This document shows positions 17,153-26,452 of a stretch of DNA of 64,000 nucleotides, in pieces. Position 1 is the first letter of the stretch; each line of letters begins with the position of its first letter. The position numbers and the translations under genes were made by a program. Origin of the DNA: Neptunicella sp048268085 (lineage in GTDB: Bacteria > Pseudomonadota > Gammaproteobacteria > Enterobacterales > Alteromonadaceae); the NCBI RefSeq assembly GCF_048268085.1, contig NZ_JBLWWF010000003.1:124001-188000 (forward strand), written 5' to 3'. A model generated the notes under the pieces. That model had not been told where the DNA came from. It worked only from the letters and a program-made list of their open reading frames with translations, and ran no database searches.

Positions 17153-19336
17153 GTGAAAGAGATAAGTAAATGCCCGGTAATGGGACACGGGAAAAATACA
17201 ACCGGCAACGGCACTTCTAATCAGGATTGGTGGCCACATCAATTACGTGTTGATCTTCTTCACCAGCATTCTTCCAAGTCTAATCCCATGGGCAGTGATT
17301 TTAATTACGCTGAGGCCTTCAAAAAACTAGATTATCAGGCGCTTAAGCACGATTTAACTCAGCTAATGACTGATTCCCAAGACTGGTGGCCAGCCGACTT
17401 TGGTCATTATGGACCGTTATTTATTCGCATGGCCTGGCATAGTGCCGGTACGTATCGTATGGGCGATGGTCGTGGCGGAGCAGGGGCAGGACAACAACGT
17501 TTTGCTCCATTAAACAGTTGGCCAGATAACGTTAATCTGGACAAGGCACGACGTTTGTTGTGGCCGATCAAGCAAAAATATGGCAACAAAATATCTTGGG
17601 CAGATTTAATGGTATTAGCCGGAAATGTAGCACTGGAAAATATGGGCTTTAAAACTTTTGGTTTTGCCGGTGGGCGGGAAGATAGCTGGGAGCCTGAACA
17701 AGACGTGTATTGGGGGAAGGAAACCACATGGCTGGATGAGAGTCGCTATAGCGGTGAACGTGATCTGGAAGATCCCCTTGCTGCAGTGCAAATGGGGCTG
17801 ATTTACGTCAATCCGGAAGGCCCAAATGGTAAACCTGATCCATTAGCTGCCGCAGTGGATATCCGTGAAACTTTTGCCCGAATGGCAATGGACGACGAAG
17901 AAACCGTGGCGCTGATTGCCGGTGGTCATACATTTGGTAAAACCCACGGTGCCGGTGATGCTGATTTGGTGGGCGATGATCCGGAAGCGGCCCGTATGGA
18001 ACAGCAGGGACTGGGCTGGCACAGTCAATATGCCACTGGTAAAGCTGGAGATGCTATCACTAGCGGTTTGGAGGTCACCTGGACACAAACACCTACCCAA
18101 TGGAATCACTATTTTTTCCAGAACCTGTTTGGTTACGAATGGGAACTGACGAAAAGTCCGGCTGGTGCTTATCAATGGGTCGCTAAAGACAGTGACGAAG
18201 TGATCCCCGATGCACATGATAATAAAAAAAGACGCCGGCCAACCATGTTAACCACTGATTTGTCATTACGGTTTGATCCGGTGTACGAAAAAATTTCCCG
18301 TCGTTTTTATGAAAATCCGCAAAATTTCGCCGATGTCTTCGCGCGGGCCTGGTTCAAGTTAACTCATCGGGACATGGGGCCCAAAAATCGTTATTTAGGT
18401 TCCGAAGTTCCGGCAGAAGATTTAATTTGGCAGGATCCCATTCCAGCAGTGGATCATGAATTGGTCACAGATACTGATATTACCAATTTAAAAAGACAGA
18501 TATTAGCCAGTGGTTTATCCGTAGGTGAACTCGTCTCCACTGCCTGGGCTTCGGCATCAACCTTCCGTGGTTCAGACAAACGTGGTGGCGCTAATGGGGC
18601 ACGCATTCGCTTGGCACCGCAAAAAGACTGGCCAGTTAACAAGCCGGATCAATTAGCCAAGGTATTGAGTGTGTTGGAAACAATCCAAACTCAATTTAAT
18701 GCCGGTCCGTCCGTTAATAAAATATCTATGGCTGATCTGATTGTACTGGCAGGTAGTGCTGCCATCGAACAAGCCGCCAGTAAAGCCGGTCATCATATCA
18801 ACGTACCTTTTACTCCGGGACGTATGGATGCCTCTGCCGAGCAAACCGATGTAGACGCATTTGAGGTACTTGAACCTTTTGCCGATGGTTTCCGTAACTA
18901 TCAAAAAGCGCGCACTAGTATTGCAACTGAAGCCATGCTGATTGATAAGGCTCAATTACTCACTTTAAGCGCACCGGAAATGACGGTATTAGTGGGTGGA
19001 ATGCGAATGCTCGAAAGCAATGCTGGTGATAGTCAACACGGTGTCTTTACTGATCGTCCGGGGAGCTTGAGCAATGACTTTTTTGTTCACTTGCTGGATA
19101 TGAGTACTGAATGGAAAGCGCTTGATAAAGATGCTTCGTTGTTTGCCGGTGTGGATCGAAGAACCGGCCAGCAAAAATGGATCGGAACCCGTGCTGATTT
19201 GGTATTTGGCTCCAACTCGATACTCAGAGCTGTATCCGAGGTCTATGCCCAAGCGGATGCGGAGTTGAAGTTTGTGACTGACTTTGTGGCCGCATGGACA
19301 AAAGTGATGGAATTGGATCGTTTTGATTTGGTTTAA
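17153..19336 (+). CDS. katG: Catalase-peroxidase KatG
   Basis: Bifunctional haem enzyme removing hydrogen peroxide. The 727 residues have the normal duplicated peroxidase layout. Distal residues R92, W95 and H96 are in IRMAWHSAGTYR, the proximal haem ligand is H259 in GGHTFGKTHGA, and the Met-Tyr-Trp cofactor residues are W95, Y218 (GLIYVNPEG) and M244. The inactive C-terminal copy runs from about residue 440. It starts at GTG with AAGGA ahead. There is no signal peptide, so it acts in the cytoplasm. No OxyR or Fur site was confidently seen upstream. Confidence 0.97.
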   Translation: MKEISKCPVMGHGKNTTGNGTSNQDWWPHQLRVDLLHQHSSKSNPMGSDFNYAEAFKKLDYQALKHDLTQLMTDSQDWWPADFGHYGPLFIRMAWHSAGTYRMGDGRGGAGAGQQRFAPLNSWPDNVNLDKARRLLWPIKQKYGNKISWADLMVLAGNVALENMGFKTFGFAGGREDSWEPEQDVYWGKETTWLDESRYSGERDLEDPLAAVQMGLIYVNPEGPNGKPDPLAAAVDIRETFARMAMDDEETVALIAGGHTFGKTHGAGDADLVGDDPEAARMEQQGLGWHSQYATGKAGDAITSGLEVTWTQTPTQWNHYFFQNLFGYEWELTKSPAGAYQWVAKDSDEVIPDAHDNKKRRRPTMLTTDLSLRFDPVYEKISRRFYENPQNFADVFARAWFKLTHRDMGPKNRYLGSEVPAEDLIWQDPIPAVDHELVTDTDITNLKRQILASGLSVGELVSTAWASASTFRGSDKRGGANGARIRLAPQKDWPVNKPDQLAKVLSVLETIQTQFNAGPSVNKISMADLIVLAGSAAIEQAASKAGHHINVPFTPGRMDASAEQTDVDAFEVLEPFADGFRNYQKARTSIATEAMLIDKAQLLTLSAPEMTVLVGGMRMLESNAGDSQHGVFTDRPGSLSNDFFVHLLDMSTEWKALDKDASLFAGVDRRTGQQKWIGTRADLVFGSNSILRAVSEVYAQADAELKFVTDFVAAWTKVMELDRFDLV

Positions 19337-19381
19337 GGTTCAATATTACGACTAAACCGCACTATTGCTATAAACTAACTT

Positions 19382-19415
19382 GAATGCCGCTCGTGTAAAT
19401 GAGCGGCATTCTTAT
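19382..19415 (+). terminator. Terminator hairpin after katG
   Basis: GAATGCCGCTC (19382-19392) and GAGCGGCATTC (19401-19411) form a perfect 11-bp stem with an 8-base loop followed by TTATT. It lies 46 bases after the katG stop and may also limit transcription of GH94 from the other side. Confidence 0.75.
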
Positions 19416-19471
19416 TGGCTCTTTGAATGTTATCTACAGATTTTTATTAGGTGCCCAGTCAATGTGATTAC

Positions 19472-21916
19472 TTACCCCATTGTCACCACGACTTGATGTT
19501 CACCATTGAAATCATTGTAAGGAATAGTATTGCCTTCAATGCCTTGACCATCGATTTCAATTTTCATTACGCCTTTGCTGACCTTATTCGGGTTATTCAC
19601 CTGAATATGGTAAGTCGCATCGCGGAACTGGCGTTTAACCGAGAACTCATCCCAGTCCTTAGGAATACAAGGGTTAATGCTTAAACCCTGATAATCCGGT
19701 GCGATGCCCAGAATATATTGGGTGCCCGCATAGAAAGACCACGCCGCTGCGCCGGTTAGCCAGCTGTTTTTGGCCTCACCGGGAATGGCGGCGTCTTTAC
19801 CGGCAATCATCTGGCTGTATACATAGGGTTCGGTGCGATGTTTAGCCATATCTTGCGGACGGAACAGCGGGGTAAAGCGACTAAAATAATCAAACGCCTG
19901 ATCACCACGACCTAACATGGCTTCGCTGACCACAATCCAGGGATTGTTATGACAGAAAATTCCGGCATTTTCTTTGTAACCAGGAGGATACGAAGTAATT
20001 TCGCCATAGTATTTGTTGTAATCACTGTAGGCAGGTTGCTGCACCACTATGCCATGTTCGGCGAGTAAGTGCTGATTAACTGCATTCAGCGCTTTTTCGG
20101 CACGACCATCTTGCATGCCAATACCGGCCATTAAACAGAAGCCTTGTGATTCGATAAATATTTTACCCTCATCGCAGGTATGGCTACCCAGCGGCAAGCC
20201 GCGAGAGTCATAGGCGCGGATAAACCAGTTACCATCCCAACCGTGTTGATCGATGGTGGCGATCATCTGGTTGATATGAACACGGGCTTTGGCAGCGTCT
20301 TCAGTGCGTCCGGTTAAATCGCATAAATTCGCGTATTCGTTACCGTAAAGTACAAACTGGCCGGCAATCATCAGCGACTCTGCGACATCCGATTCACCGC
20401 GCTGGGTGGTTTGATAGGATTCATTCGGTTCGGTGGAAAAACAGTTCAGATTTAAGCAGTCGTTCCAGTCGGCACGGCCAATCAGCGGTAATCCATGCGG
20501 GCCTAAATTATTCACCACATGGTAAAAAGACGCAGTTAAATGATCGAATTGGGTACTTTGTACATCGGGCGTATCTTCAAAGGGCACTATAGTGTCCAGA
20601 AATGCCACATCGCCGGTTTCTTTAATATAGTTGGCGGTTGAAAGTACCAGCCACATGGGATCGTCATTAAAGTTACCGCCAATCGCTGCATTACCTTTTT
20701 TGGTTAATGGTTGATATTGATGGTAGGCCGAACCGTCAGATTGTTGGGTGGCGGCCAGATCGATAATTCGCTCTTTAACCGCGTTAGGCACCATGTGGGT
20801 AAAGCCGATGGTGTCCTGATTGGAGTCGCGGAACCCCATACCGCGGCCAATGCCAGACTCATAAAAAGACGCACTGCGCGACAAGTTAAACGTCACCATG
20901 TTCTGGTATTGGTTCCAGATATTCATTGCCCGGTTCATGCTGTTATTCGGCGTATTCACCGTGATTTTACCCAGCAGGTTATCCCAGTACTGATTTAATT
21001 TAGCCAGTTCAGCTTCGAATTTTTCATCAGTATCGAACTTGGACTGAAAATCCCAACTCGGTTTTTTATTGATTACGCCCTGTGATTGCCATTTTTGCTC
21101 TTCCGGTACTTCTACATAACCCAATACAAATACCATACTGGCGGTTTCGCCCGGGGCTAAATCCAGCTTGATATGGTGGGAAGCAATAGGTGACCAACCG
21201 TGAGCATGAGAATTAGTGGATTGACCATTTTTGACCACTTGCGGATTGCCAAAACCGTTGTAGTTACCGATAAAGGCATTGCGATCGGTATCGAAGCCGT
21301 CAATGTCGCGATTTACGCTGTAAAAGGCATAATGATTACGGCGTTCTCGGTATTCGGTTTTATGGAAAATAGTATTGCTTTCGATTTCCACTTCGCCGGT
21401 AGACAGGTTGCGCTGGAAGTTGGTGCCGTCATCTTCGGCATTCCACAAGCACCATTCAATAAAGGAAAATAAATCCAGTTCTTTGCTGCTGTCGCTGTTG
21501 TTGGTTACTTGCAAACGATGTACTTCGCCTGTGGTGTCGAGCGGCACAAAGGAAGTGAGTTTACTGGCGATCTGGTTTTTTTCGACGCTGAAGCTGGAAT
21601 AACCCATGCCGTGACGACATTCGTAGTGATCCAGTTCACAATCCACCGGACGACCGCTGGCACTCCATATATCGCCATCCAGATTAAAGTAGAAATAACG
21701 GCCGCCGGAATCCATAGGTACATTGTTGTAGCGATAACGGGTTAAACGGCGAAACTTGGGATCGCGATAAAAGCTATAACCGCCAGCGGTGTTCGAAATT
21801 AGCGCATAAAAGCCATCGTTACCCAGATAATTAATCCAAGGTAAAGGCGTGTAAGGGGTAGTAATAACGAACTCTTTATTGGCGTCGTCAAAGTAACCAT
21901 ATTGATCTTGTTGCAT
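19472..21916 (-). CDS. cbp: Cellobiose phosphorylase (GH94)
   Basis: Splits cellobiose with phosphate into glucose 1-phosphate and glucose in the cytoplasm, saving ATP. The 814 residues match the known Cellvibrio gilvus enzyme closely in length and wording: YGYFDDANKEFVITTPYTPLPWINYLG, GGYSFYRDPKFRRLTRYRYNN, GIGRGMGFRDSNQD and GRADWNDCLNLNCFST, with D486 as the general acid. The C-terminal NSWLTGAAAWSFYAGTQYILG is typical. AGGA lies eight bases ahead of the ATG. There is no signal peptide. It follows the symporter and epimerase-like genes on the same strand and has its own operator pair, 21929-21973. Cellodextrin or laminaribiose phosphorylase activity is less likely given the close wording. 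Confidence 0.94.
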   Translation of the reverse strand: MQQDQYGYFDDANKEFVITTPYTPLPWINYLGNDGFYALISNTAGGYSFYRDPKFRRLTRYRYNNVPMDSGGRYFYFNLDGDIWSASGRPVDCELDHYECRHGMGYSSFSVEKNQIASKLTSFVPLDTTGEVHRLQVTNNSDSSKELDLFSFIEWCLWNAEDDGTNFQRNLSTGEVEIESNTIFHKTEYRERRNHYAFYSVNRDIDGFDTDRNAFIGNYNGFGNPQVVKNGQSTNSHAHGWSPIASHHIKLDLAPGETASMVFVLGYVEVPEEQKWQSQGVINKKPSWDFQSKFDTDEKFEAELAKLNQYWDNLLGKITVNTPNNSMNRAMNIWNQYQNMVTFNLSRSASFYESGIGRGMGFRDSNQDTIGFTHMVPNAVKERIIDLAATQQSDGSAYHQYQPLTKKGNAAIGGNFNDDPMWLVLSTANYIKETGDVAFLDTIVPFEDTPDVQSTQFDHLTASFYHVVNNLGPHGLPLIGRADWNDCLNLNCFSTEPNESYQTTQRGESDVAESLMIAGQFVLYGNEYANLCDLTGRTEDAAKARVHINQMIATIDQHGWDGNWFIRAYDSRGLPLGSHTCDEGKIFIESQGFCLMAGIGMQDGRAEKALNAVNQHLLAEHGIVVQQPAYSDYNKYYGEITSYPPGYKENAGIFCHNNPWIVVSEAMLGRGDQAFDYFSRFTPLFRPQDMAKHRTEPYVYSQMIAGKDAAIPGEAKNSWLTGAAAWSFYAGTQYILGIAPDYQGLSINPCIPKDWDEFSVKRQFRDATYHIQVNNPNKVSKGVMKIEIDGQGIEGNTIPYNDFNGEHQVVVTMG

Positions 21917-21928
21917 GCTTAAATCCTG

Positions 21929-21973
21929 TTGATAACGTTATTGTAAAGGCATAACCCTGCAAACGTTTTCATT
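21929..21973. promoter_or_regulatory. Tandem LacI-type operators ahead of GH94
   Basis: Two CG-centred palindromes lie just upstream of the GH94 start: TTGATAACGTTATTG (21929-21943) and TGCAAACGTTTTCATT (21958-21973). Their centres are 28 bases apart. The first shares TTGATAACGTT with the site ahead of the LacI gene at 10476-10492. Confidence 0.7.
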
Positions 21974-22000
21974 TTATTGTAAAAAATTTTAACTCAATAA

Positions 22001-22031
22001 TGCAGGAAAAGCCTATTGGACTTTTCCTGCA
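22001..22031. repeat. Long inverted repeat between symporter and GH94 genes
   Basis: TGCAGGAAAAG (22001-22011) and CTTTTCCTGCA (22021-22031) form a perfect 11-bp stem with a 9-base loop, 26 bases after the symporter stop on the minus strand. No U-tract follows, so it may be an imperfect terminator or an mRNA-stabilising stem that separates symporter and GH94 expression. Confidence 0.6.
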
Positions 22032-22056
22032 TGACTACACTTATTCTAGGTATGAC

Positions 22057-23907
22057 TTATTTCGGTAAAGTGTCGTACCAGCTTTTCTTCAAAATAATAC
22101 CGGTAACGGCCAAGATACCAAAAGTAGCAGCACTGGAATCCCACTCACGTATTACGATGAAGATGGGTAATGCCACCAAGCACGTTTGAGCAATCACCCC
22201 GATGACGATATTAAACATATCGCGTTTAAAGTGGGGGTTGGCCTCAAAGTTTGGATCTTCGGCCACAACGGCTGCGCGGATTGGACCCCAGAAACCCCAA
22301 GGGTTCACATTTTTGTAGAAACGCTTGAGTAATTCAGGATCTTCCGGGTCGGTTTTCAAACTAGCGACAACACATACTATTAATGACACCAGCATAATTA
22401 TCGGGAATAAATATAAGGGGACAATATCAGTCGCAACGCCTAAGTAAGGACCTAACAAACTCGGGAAAATACCGGCACATAGAATACCACTGAACATACC
22501 CCAAAAATAGCCGTAACCATTCAGGCGCCACCAGTACCATTTAAGGACGTTGGAAACCACATAACCACCCCACAGACCAGACACTAGCCATTGCAGTACG
22601 CTGTTAATACTCTCTACCGCCAAGCCAATGGCAGTACTGATAATCACCACGACCACCGAAACAATATAGCTAACATGGATCAGGTTTTTGGTATCAGCTT
22701 CCGGGCGTATATAACGTTTATAAATGTCGTTGACCAAATAAGCTGGAACCGCATTGACGGTAGAGGCAAAAGTAGACATAAACGCGGCAATTAACCCGGC
22801 TAAAACCAAGCCCATAATACCGACGGGAGCAAACTCTAAAATGGCACCGGGGAGAATGTTTTCGAAGTCTAATTTACCGCCGCTGATTAAATCTAGTTTG
22901 TCATAATAGACCAACGCTAACACGGTAAAGCCAGCAATCATAAAGTAGCGAATTGGCATTAATATAATGGACACAAAGCCACTCATTAAGGCCCCTTCAC
23001 GAGGCGATTTAGTGGCCAGTATTTTTTGCATGTCATAGTTAGGAGCGGGGCCTGCAGCACTTTTTAAAATACCGTTAAATAACGCCATCATCACAAAAAT
23101 ACTAAACAGTGAATAACCATCAGAAATGATTTTATCATTGACTTCATTGATCGTAGCCGACCAGTCTATATCCAGCGTCCAGCCGAAAAATGGGTTCATC
23201 CAGCCATTAGGAACCACCGCATTGAGCGTTTCTGGTGAGACTTGCATCATGGCGATAACACCAATGAATAATGCTGAGAACGTCATGATCGAGAATTGCA
23301 GAACATCCGCCCACACAATACTCATCATTCCACCCATAATCACGTATAGGGTGGCGATTGAGGTAAATATAATGCCGTAAAAATGCGGCACATATTCGAT
23401 AGCAATCTCAAATGGAACATAAGGAGAGACTACTTCCCAAGGGACAAATATTTCGATGAACTTACCAATTCCGACAAAGCCATAAGCTAAGAAACCTAGC
23501 GCTCCGATAACCGCAAAGGCAATCACCACCATGTGAGATAACTTACCGCCGGTGCCATCTCCAAAACGGGTACGCATCCATTCAGCACCGGTCAACACAT
23601 TGGAGCGGCGTAACCAAATCGATAAGTAAACCATTAAGAAAACTTGGTTAAACACCGGCCATAGCCAAGGGATCCAGATACTTTTCATGCCGTAAACAAA
23701 GCAAAGCGTGACCAGCCACATGGTACCGGAAATATCGAACATGCCAGAGGCGTTGGATAATCCTAACATGTACCAAGGCAAGGTTTTTCCACCGACAAAG
23801 TAGTCGTCCATGCTTTGTGCAGCACGTTTTTTTAAATAAAAGCCGATGCCAACAATTGCCAGCAAATAGAGCAGGATAATACTGATATCCAATAAAGTGA
23901 TTTTCAT
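22057..23907 (-). CDS. Sodium:solute symporter (SSS family), probably disaccharide uptake
   Basis: An inner-membrane transporter of about 616 residues with 13 or more hydrophobic helices. Family features are LLYLLAIVGIGFYLKKRAAQSMDDYFVGGKTLPWYMLGLSNASGMFD near the N-terminus (SSS signature region) and FMSTFASTVNAVPAYLVNDIYKRYI, whose small hydroxylated residues match the conserved sodium site. The ATG at 23907 is chosen: GGAA lies ahead and the epimerase gene stops three bases earlier. A GTG at 23922 would overlap that gene. Between an epimerase-like gene and cellobiose phosphorylase, the cargo is most simply cellobiose or glucosyl-mannose, by inference. It likely couples uptake to the sodium gradient. 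Confidence 0.9.
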   Translation of the reverse strand: MKITLLDISIILLYLLAIVGIGFYLKKRAAQSMDDYFVGGKTLPWYMLGLSNASGMFDISGTMWLVTLCFVYGMKSIWIPWLWPVFNQVFLMVYLSIWLRRSNVLTGAEWMRTRFGDGTGGKLSHMVVIAFAVIGALGFLAYGFVGIGKFIEIFVPWEVVSPYVPFEIAIEYVPHFYGIIFTSIATLYVIMGGMMSIVWADVLQFSIMTFSALFIGVIAMMQVSPETLNAVVPNGWMNPFFGWTLDIDWSATINEVNDKIISDGYSLFSIFVMMALFNGILKSAAGPAPNYDMQKILATKSPREGALMSGFVSIILMPIRYFMIAGFTVLALVYYDKLDLISGGKLDFENILPGAILEFAPVGIMGLVLAGLIAAFMSTFASTVNAVPAYLVNDIYKRYIRPEADTKNLIHVSYIVSVVVVIISTAIGLAVESINSVLQWLVSGLWGGYVVSNVLKWYWWRLNGYGYFWGMFSGILCAGIFPSLLGPYLGVATDIVPLYLFPIIMLVSLIVCVVASLKTDPEDPELLKRFYKNVNPWGFWGPIRAAVVAEDPNFEANPHFKRDMFNIVIGVIAQTCLVALPIFIVIREWDSSAATFGILAVTGIILKKSWYDTLPK

Positions 23908-23909
23908 TG

Positions 23910-24998
23910 TTATTGTTTCCACTGCTTAATGCCCATTTCGGACAGGTCATTATAAATTTCTAGGCAAGCCCTACTATTATGATATGGACACTTCCAGAAG
24001 CCTGCTTTTTCGTCTGTGATTGCTGCGTTGTCATTATGTTGCCAATGCCATTCACCAAACACCGGGTCGCTGATATGTTGTTGAATAAAGCTCCAACTAT
24101 TCAGCACTTGGTCCAAATAACGCTGTTCACCGGTGGCGGTATAACAGCGCCAACATGCCAGCATGGCTTCCGCTTGTACCCAACCGTATTGATTCTTATC
24201 CTGCTGGGTTAAACAAAATCCATCGTTGTGGCTCAAGCCTTTTGCGATTGCACTATCCAGAATGGAACAAGCTAGGGTAATCGCGTCGGCTTGATGTTCC
24301 GGTTGCCAATTTTTTATCCACTTCATTAATAACCAGGATGAGGCACATAAGTGCGGAACATTGAGCTCTAACTGGTCATGTTGCTTGAGTAGCAGCATAG
24401 TGTTGTCTAACAACTCAGTCAGGCAATCTTTTACATCCGGTCGAAAACTTAAAGCCGCAAATTTATCTAATGCCTCAATAATATGTAACCAAGTTCGCCA
24501 AGTGTAACCGGTTTCACTGTTCGAGACATCAAAAGTTTTTCCTTTAAACAGCAGGTGTAAATTAAACCACGCAGTTAGCGTGACTTCCGAGCATGCGCCT
24601 TGGTTAATTTGCATGTCGTATTCACTTAAGGCATACAGCCAATAGGCTTGGGCTATACATTCGTCATCTAGACTGTTGAAAGATTTTAAGTTTTGACTAT
24701 GCCATCCCAATCGATGGTTATCTGCTTGAATCAAATGTGTGTGTATAAAATTCTTGGCTCTATCGGCATGATTGAGTAGGGCCACATCGTTAAATACGCC
24801 ATACGCTGCGCTAAAACTCCACATAATGCGACAATGCAAAATCGAACCTTTGGTGGCCGACTTATCAACCTTGCCATCTGCACCAATACTGCCCCAATAG
24901 CCACCGTTTTCCATATCGCAGGCTTTAAACATCCAATAAGGCAAAATAGTGCGCCGCACTTCACTTTGTAATTCGTCCTTAAATTGTTCTGGTGTCAT
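23910..24998 (-). CDS. AGE-family protein, cellobiose 2-epimerase-like
   Basis: A 362-residue (alpha/alpha)6-barrel protein resembling cellobiose 2-epimerases: DMENGGYWGSI, DKSATKGSILHCRIMWSFSAAY, YGWVQAEAML and GFWKCPYHNSRACLEIY. These enzymes swap the reducing-end glucose of a beta-1,4 disaccharide for mannose. Conserved histidines are H172 (LHIIEAL), H216 and H340. The usual GHDIEATWL segment reads PHLCASSWL, so the glutamate three residues after the histidine is alanine (A219), and the HTYNQ-like motif is also changed. It may still be active on another sugar or have drifted. It is the first gene of the minus-strand module, with a LacI-type operator (25046-25059) overlapping its probable promoter. 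Confidence 0.85.
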   Translation of the reverse strand: MTPEQFKDELQSEVRRTILPYWMFKACDMENGGYWGSIGADGKVDKSATKGSILHCRIMWSFSAAYGVFNDVALLNHADRAKNFIHTHLIQADNHRLGWHSQNLKSFNSLDDECIAQAYWLYALSEYDMQINQGACSEVTLTAWFNLHLLFKGKTFDVSNSETGYTWRTWLHIIEALDKFAALSFRPDVKDCLTELLDNTMLLLKQHDQLELNVPHLCASSWLLMKWIKNWQPEHQADAITLACSILDSAIAKGLSHNDGFCLTQQDKNQYGWVQAEAMLACWRCYTATGEQRYLDQVLNSWSFIQQHISDPVFGEWHWQHNDNAAITDEKAGFWKCPYHNSRACLEIYNDLSEMGIKQWKQ

Positions 24999-25045
24999 GC
25001 TAAAACGTCATTTGATGGAGGATGTTATAAAAATTTACATTATCA

Positions 25046-25059
25046 TGAAAACGTTTACA
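25046..25059. promoter_or_regulatory. LacI-type operator ahead of the epimerase-symporter unit
   Basis: TGAAAACGTTTACA is a near-palindrome centred on CG (25052-25053). On the minus strand it overlaps a possible promoter, TTGTAA-17 bases-TAAATT, which suits repression. A half-site GTTTTCA lies at 25083-25089, about 30 bases away. Confidence 0.65.
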
Positions 25060-25266
25060 AGAGGAATGATACTAAGTTTTACGTTTTCATATTCAATTCT
25101 GATTTGAATTAAAAATAATTATAAATTTTATCAGGATGTTAATACGCAGTTATGTGCGTATGAATTGGGAGTGATGAATCGAGGGAGGTATGGGGCAAAA
25201 ATGCTTGACCATTTGCTGGCTAATACTACAGTTTATTATATTGCTCATGCCGTTTATGGGGGCATT

Positions 25267-26430
25267 ATGTTGGATAAAATATTTATCATCCTGATCACGT
25301 TGTTTGGTCTTTCTGCCTGCGCCAACCATTCCTCTACATTGGTTGAGCCTACTAATTTATTTAATGATCAAGCCTTTGCGAACTACCGCCAACAAAAAAT
25401 TGAAACTGAAGAGCAGATTTTTTACCTGTCCGATGAGATAAAAAAATATATGGATGAGCATATATTTCCTGTGCACGGCTCTGCTAAACGTATAAAAGTC
25501 TTAGCCGATTCCTTTTTTGATAAATCTAACTTAAACCTGATTTATGCCAATGATGCTAACACCACCGCGAGTCAAACGTTCTTAAGTCAGCAAGCTAACT
25601 GTTTATCGATGACAATTTTAGCCTATTCGATGGCCCAATATGCGGGGTTGGACGTGATATTTCAAAAAATTAAAATCCCGGAATACTGGGTTAGACGTGA
25701 TGGTCACAGCTTATTAAATGGACATATCAATTTGAAAATAAAACCGAAAGAAGATCCTGCTGATCGAGCTGCGTTGACATTTGGCTCTGAGGCTGTCGAA
25801 GTGGATTTTAATCGTAATGTGTCAAGTCAACACTTTGCAAAAATCCCCATGAGTAAGGCACAGATTATGGCAATGTTTTATAACAATAAGGGGGCTGATG
25901 CATTGATATTGGGCAAGTTGAATCTCGCTTATGCCTACTTTAAACAGGCGTTAACCCTTGATCCTGCTTTTGTTTCGGCATGGGGAAATTTAGGCATTCT
26001 ATATCGCTATAAGCACCATTTTGACTGGGCAGAAGCGGTCTACTTACATGCACTTAACCTAGATGATGATAATTTGAATAGTTTGGAAAATTTGGCTGTT
26101 CTTAAGTCCTTTGAAGGCCAACATCAGCAAGCTGCTGAGCTATATCAAATGCTCGACAATAAAAGACAATCTAATCCCTATTATCATTTTATTTTAGGTG
26201 AAGAAGAATACGACAAAGGGCATTGGGATCTGGCCATCGATCACTATAAAAAGGCATTACGAATAAATAGAAAAGTAGATGAATTCTATTTTGGTTTAGC
26301 CAAAGCTTATTATCAGTTAGGGGATACCGAGCAAAGTAAAAAATATTTAAAACAGGCTAAACGTAACTCCATTAATGAAACTATGCAGAATCGTTATCAG
26401 GGCAAACTAGATTTGCTTAGTCGAAGTTAG
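25267..26430 (+). CDS. Lipoprotein with transglutaminase-like domain and TPR repeats
   Basis: An envelope lipoprotein of 387 residues with no assigned function. The ATG at 25267, with GGGGG just ahead, gives a lipoprotein signal ending LFGLSAC; an upstream ATG at 25165 would hide it. Residues about 90-200 look like a papain/transglutaminase-like fold, with a cysteine in QQANCLSMTILAYS and a histidine in LLNGHINLKI. The C-terminal half holds four to five TPR units (for example GKLNLAYAYFKQALTLDPAFVSAWGNLGILY and WDLAIDHYKKALRINRKVDEFYFGLAKAYY). The M28 peptidase gene follows after ten bases at its ribosome site, so the two probably act together. A scaffold role is likely; enzymatic activity is unproven. 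Confidence 0.8.
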   Translation: MLDKIFIILITLFGLSACANHSSTLVEPTNLFNDQAFANYRQQKIETEEQIFYLSDEIKKYMDEHIFPVHGSAKRIKVLADSFFDKSNLNLIYANDANTTASQTFLSQQANCLSMTILAYSMAQYAGLDVIFQKIKIPEYWVRRDGHSLLNGHINLKIKPKEDPADRAALTFGSEAVEVDFNRNVSSQHFAKIPMSKAQIMAMFYNNKGADALILGKLNLAYAYFKQALTLDPAFVSAWGNLGILYRYKHHFDWAEAVYLHALNLDDDNLNSLENLAVLKSFEGQHQQAAELYQMLDNKRQSNPYYHFILGEEEYDKGHWDLAIDHYKKALRINRKVDEFYFGLAKAYYQLGDTEQSKKYLKQAKRNSINETMQNRYQGKLDLLSRS

Positions 26431-26452
26431 AGGAGGGCTTATAAAAATTTTA

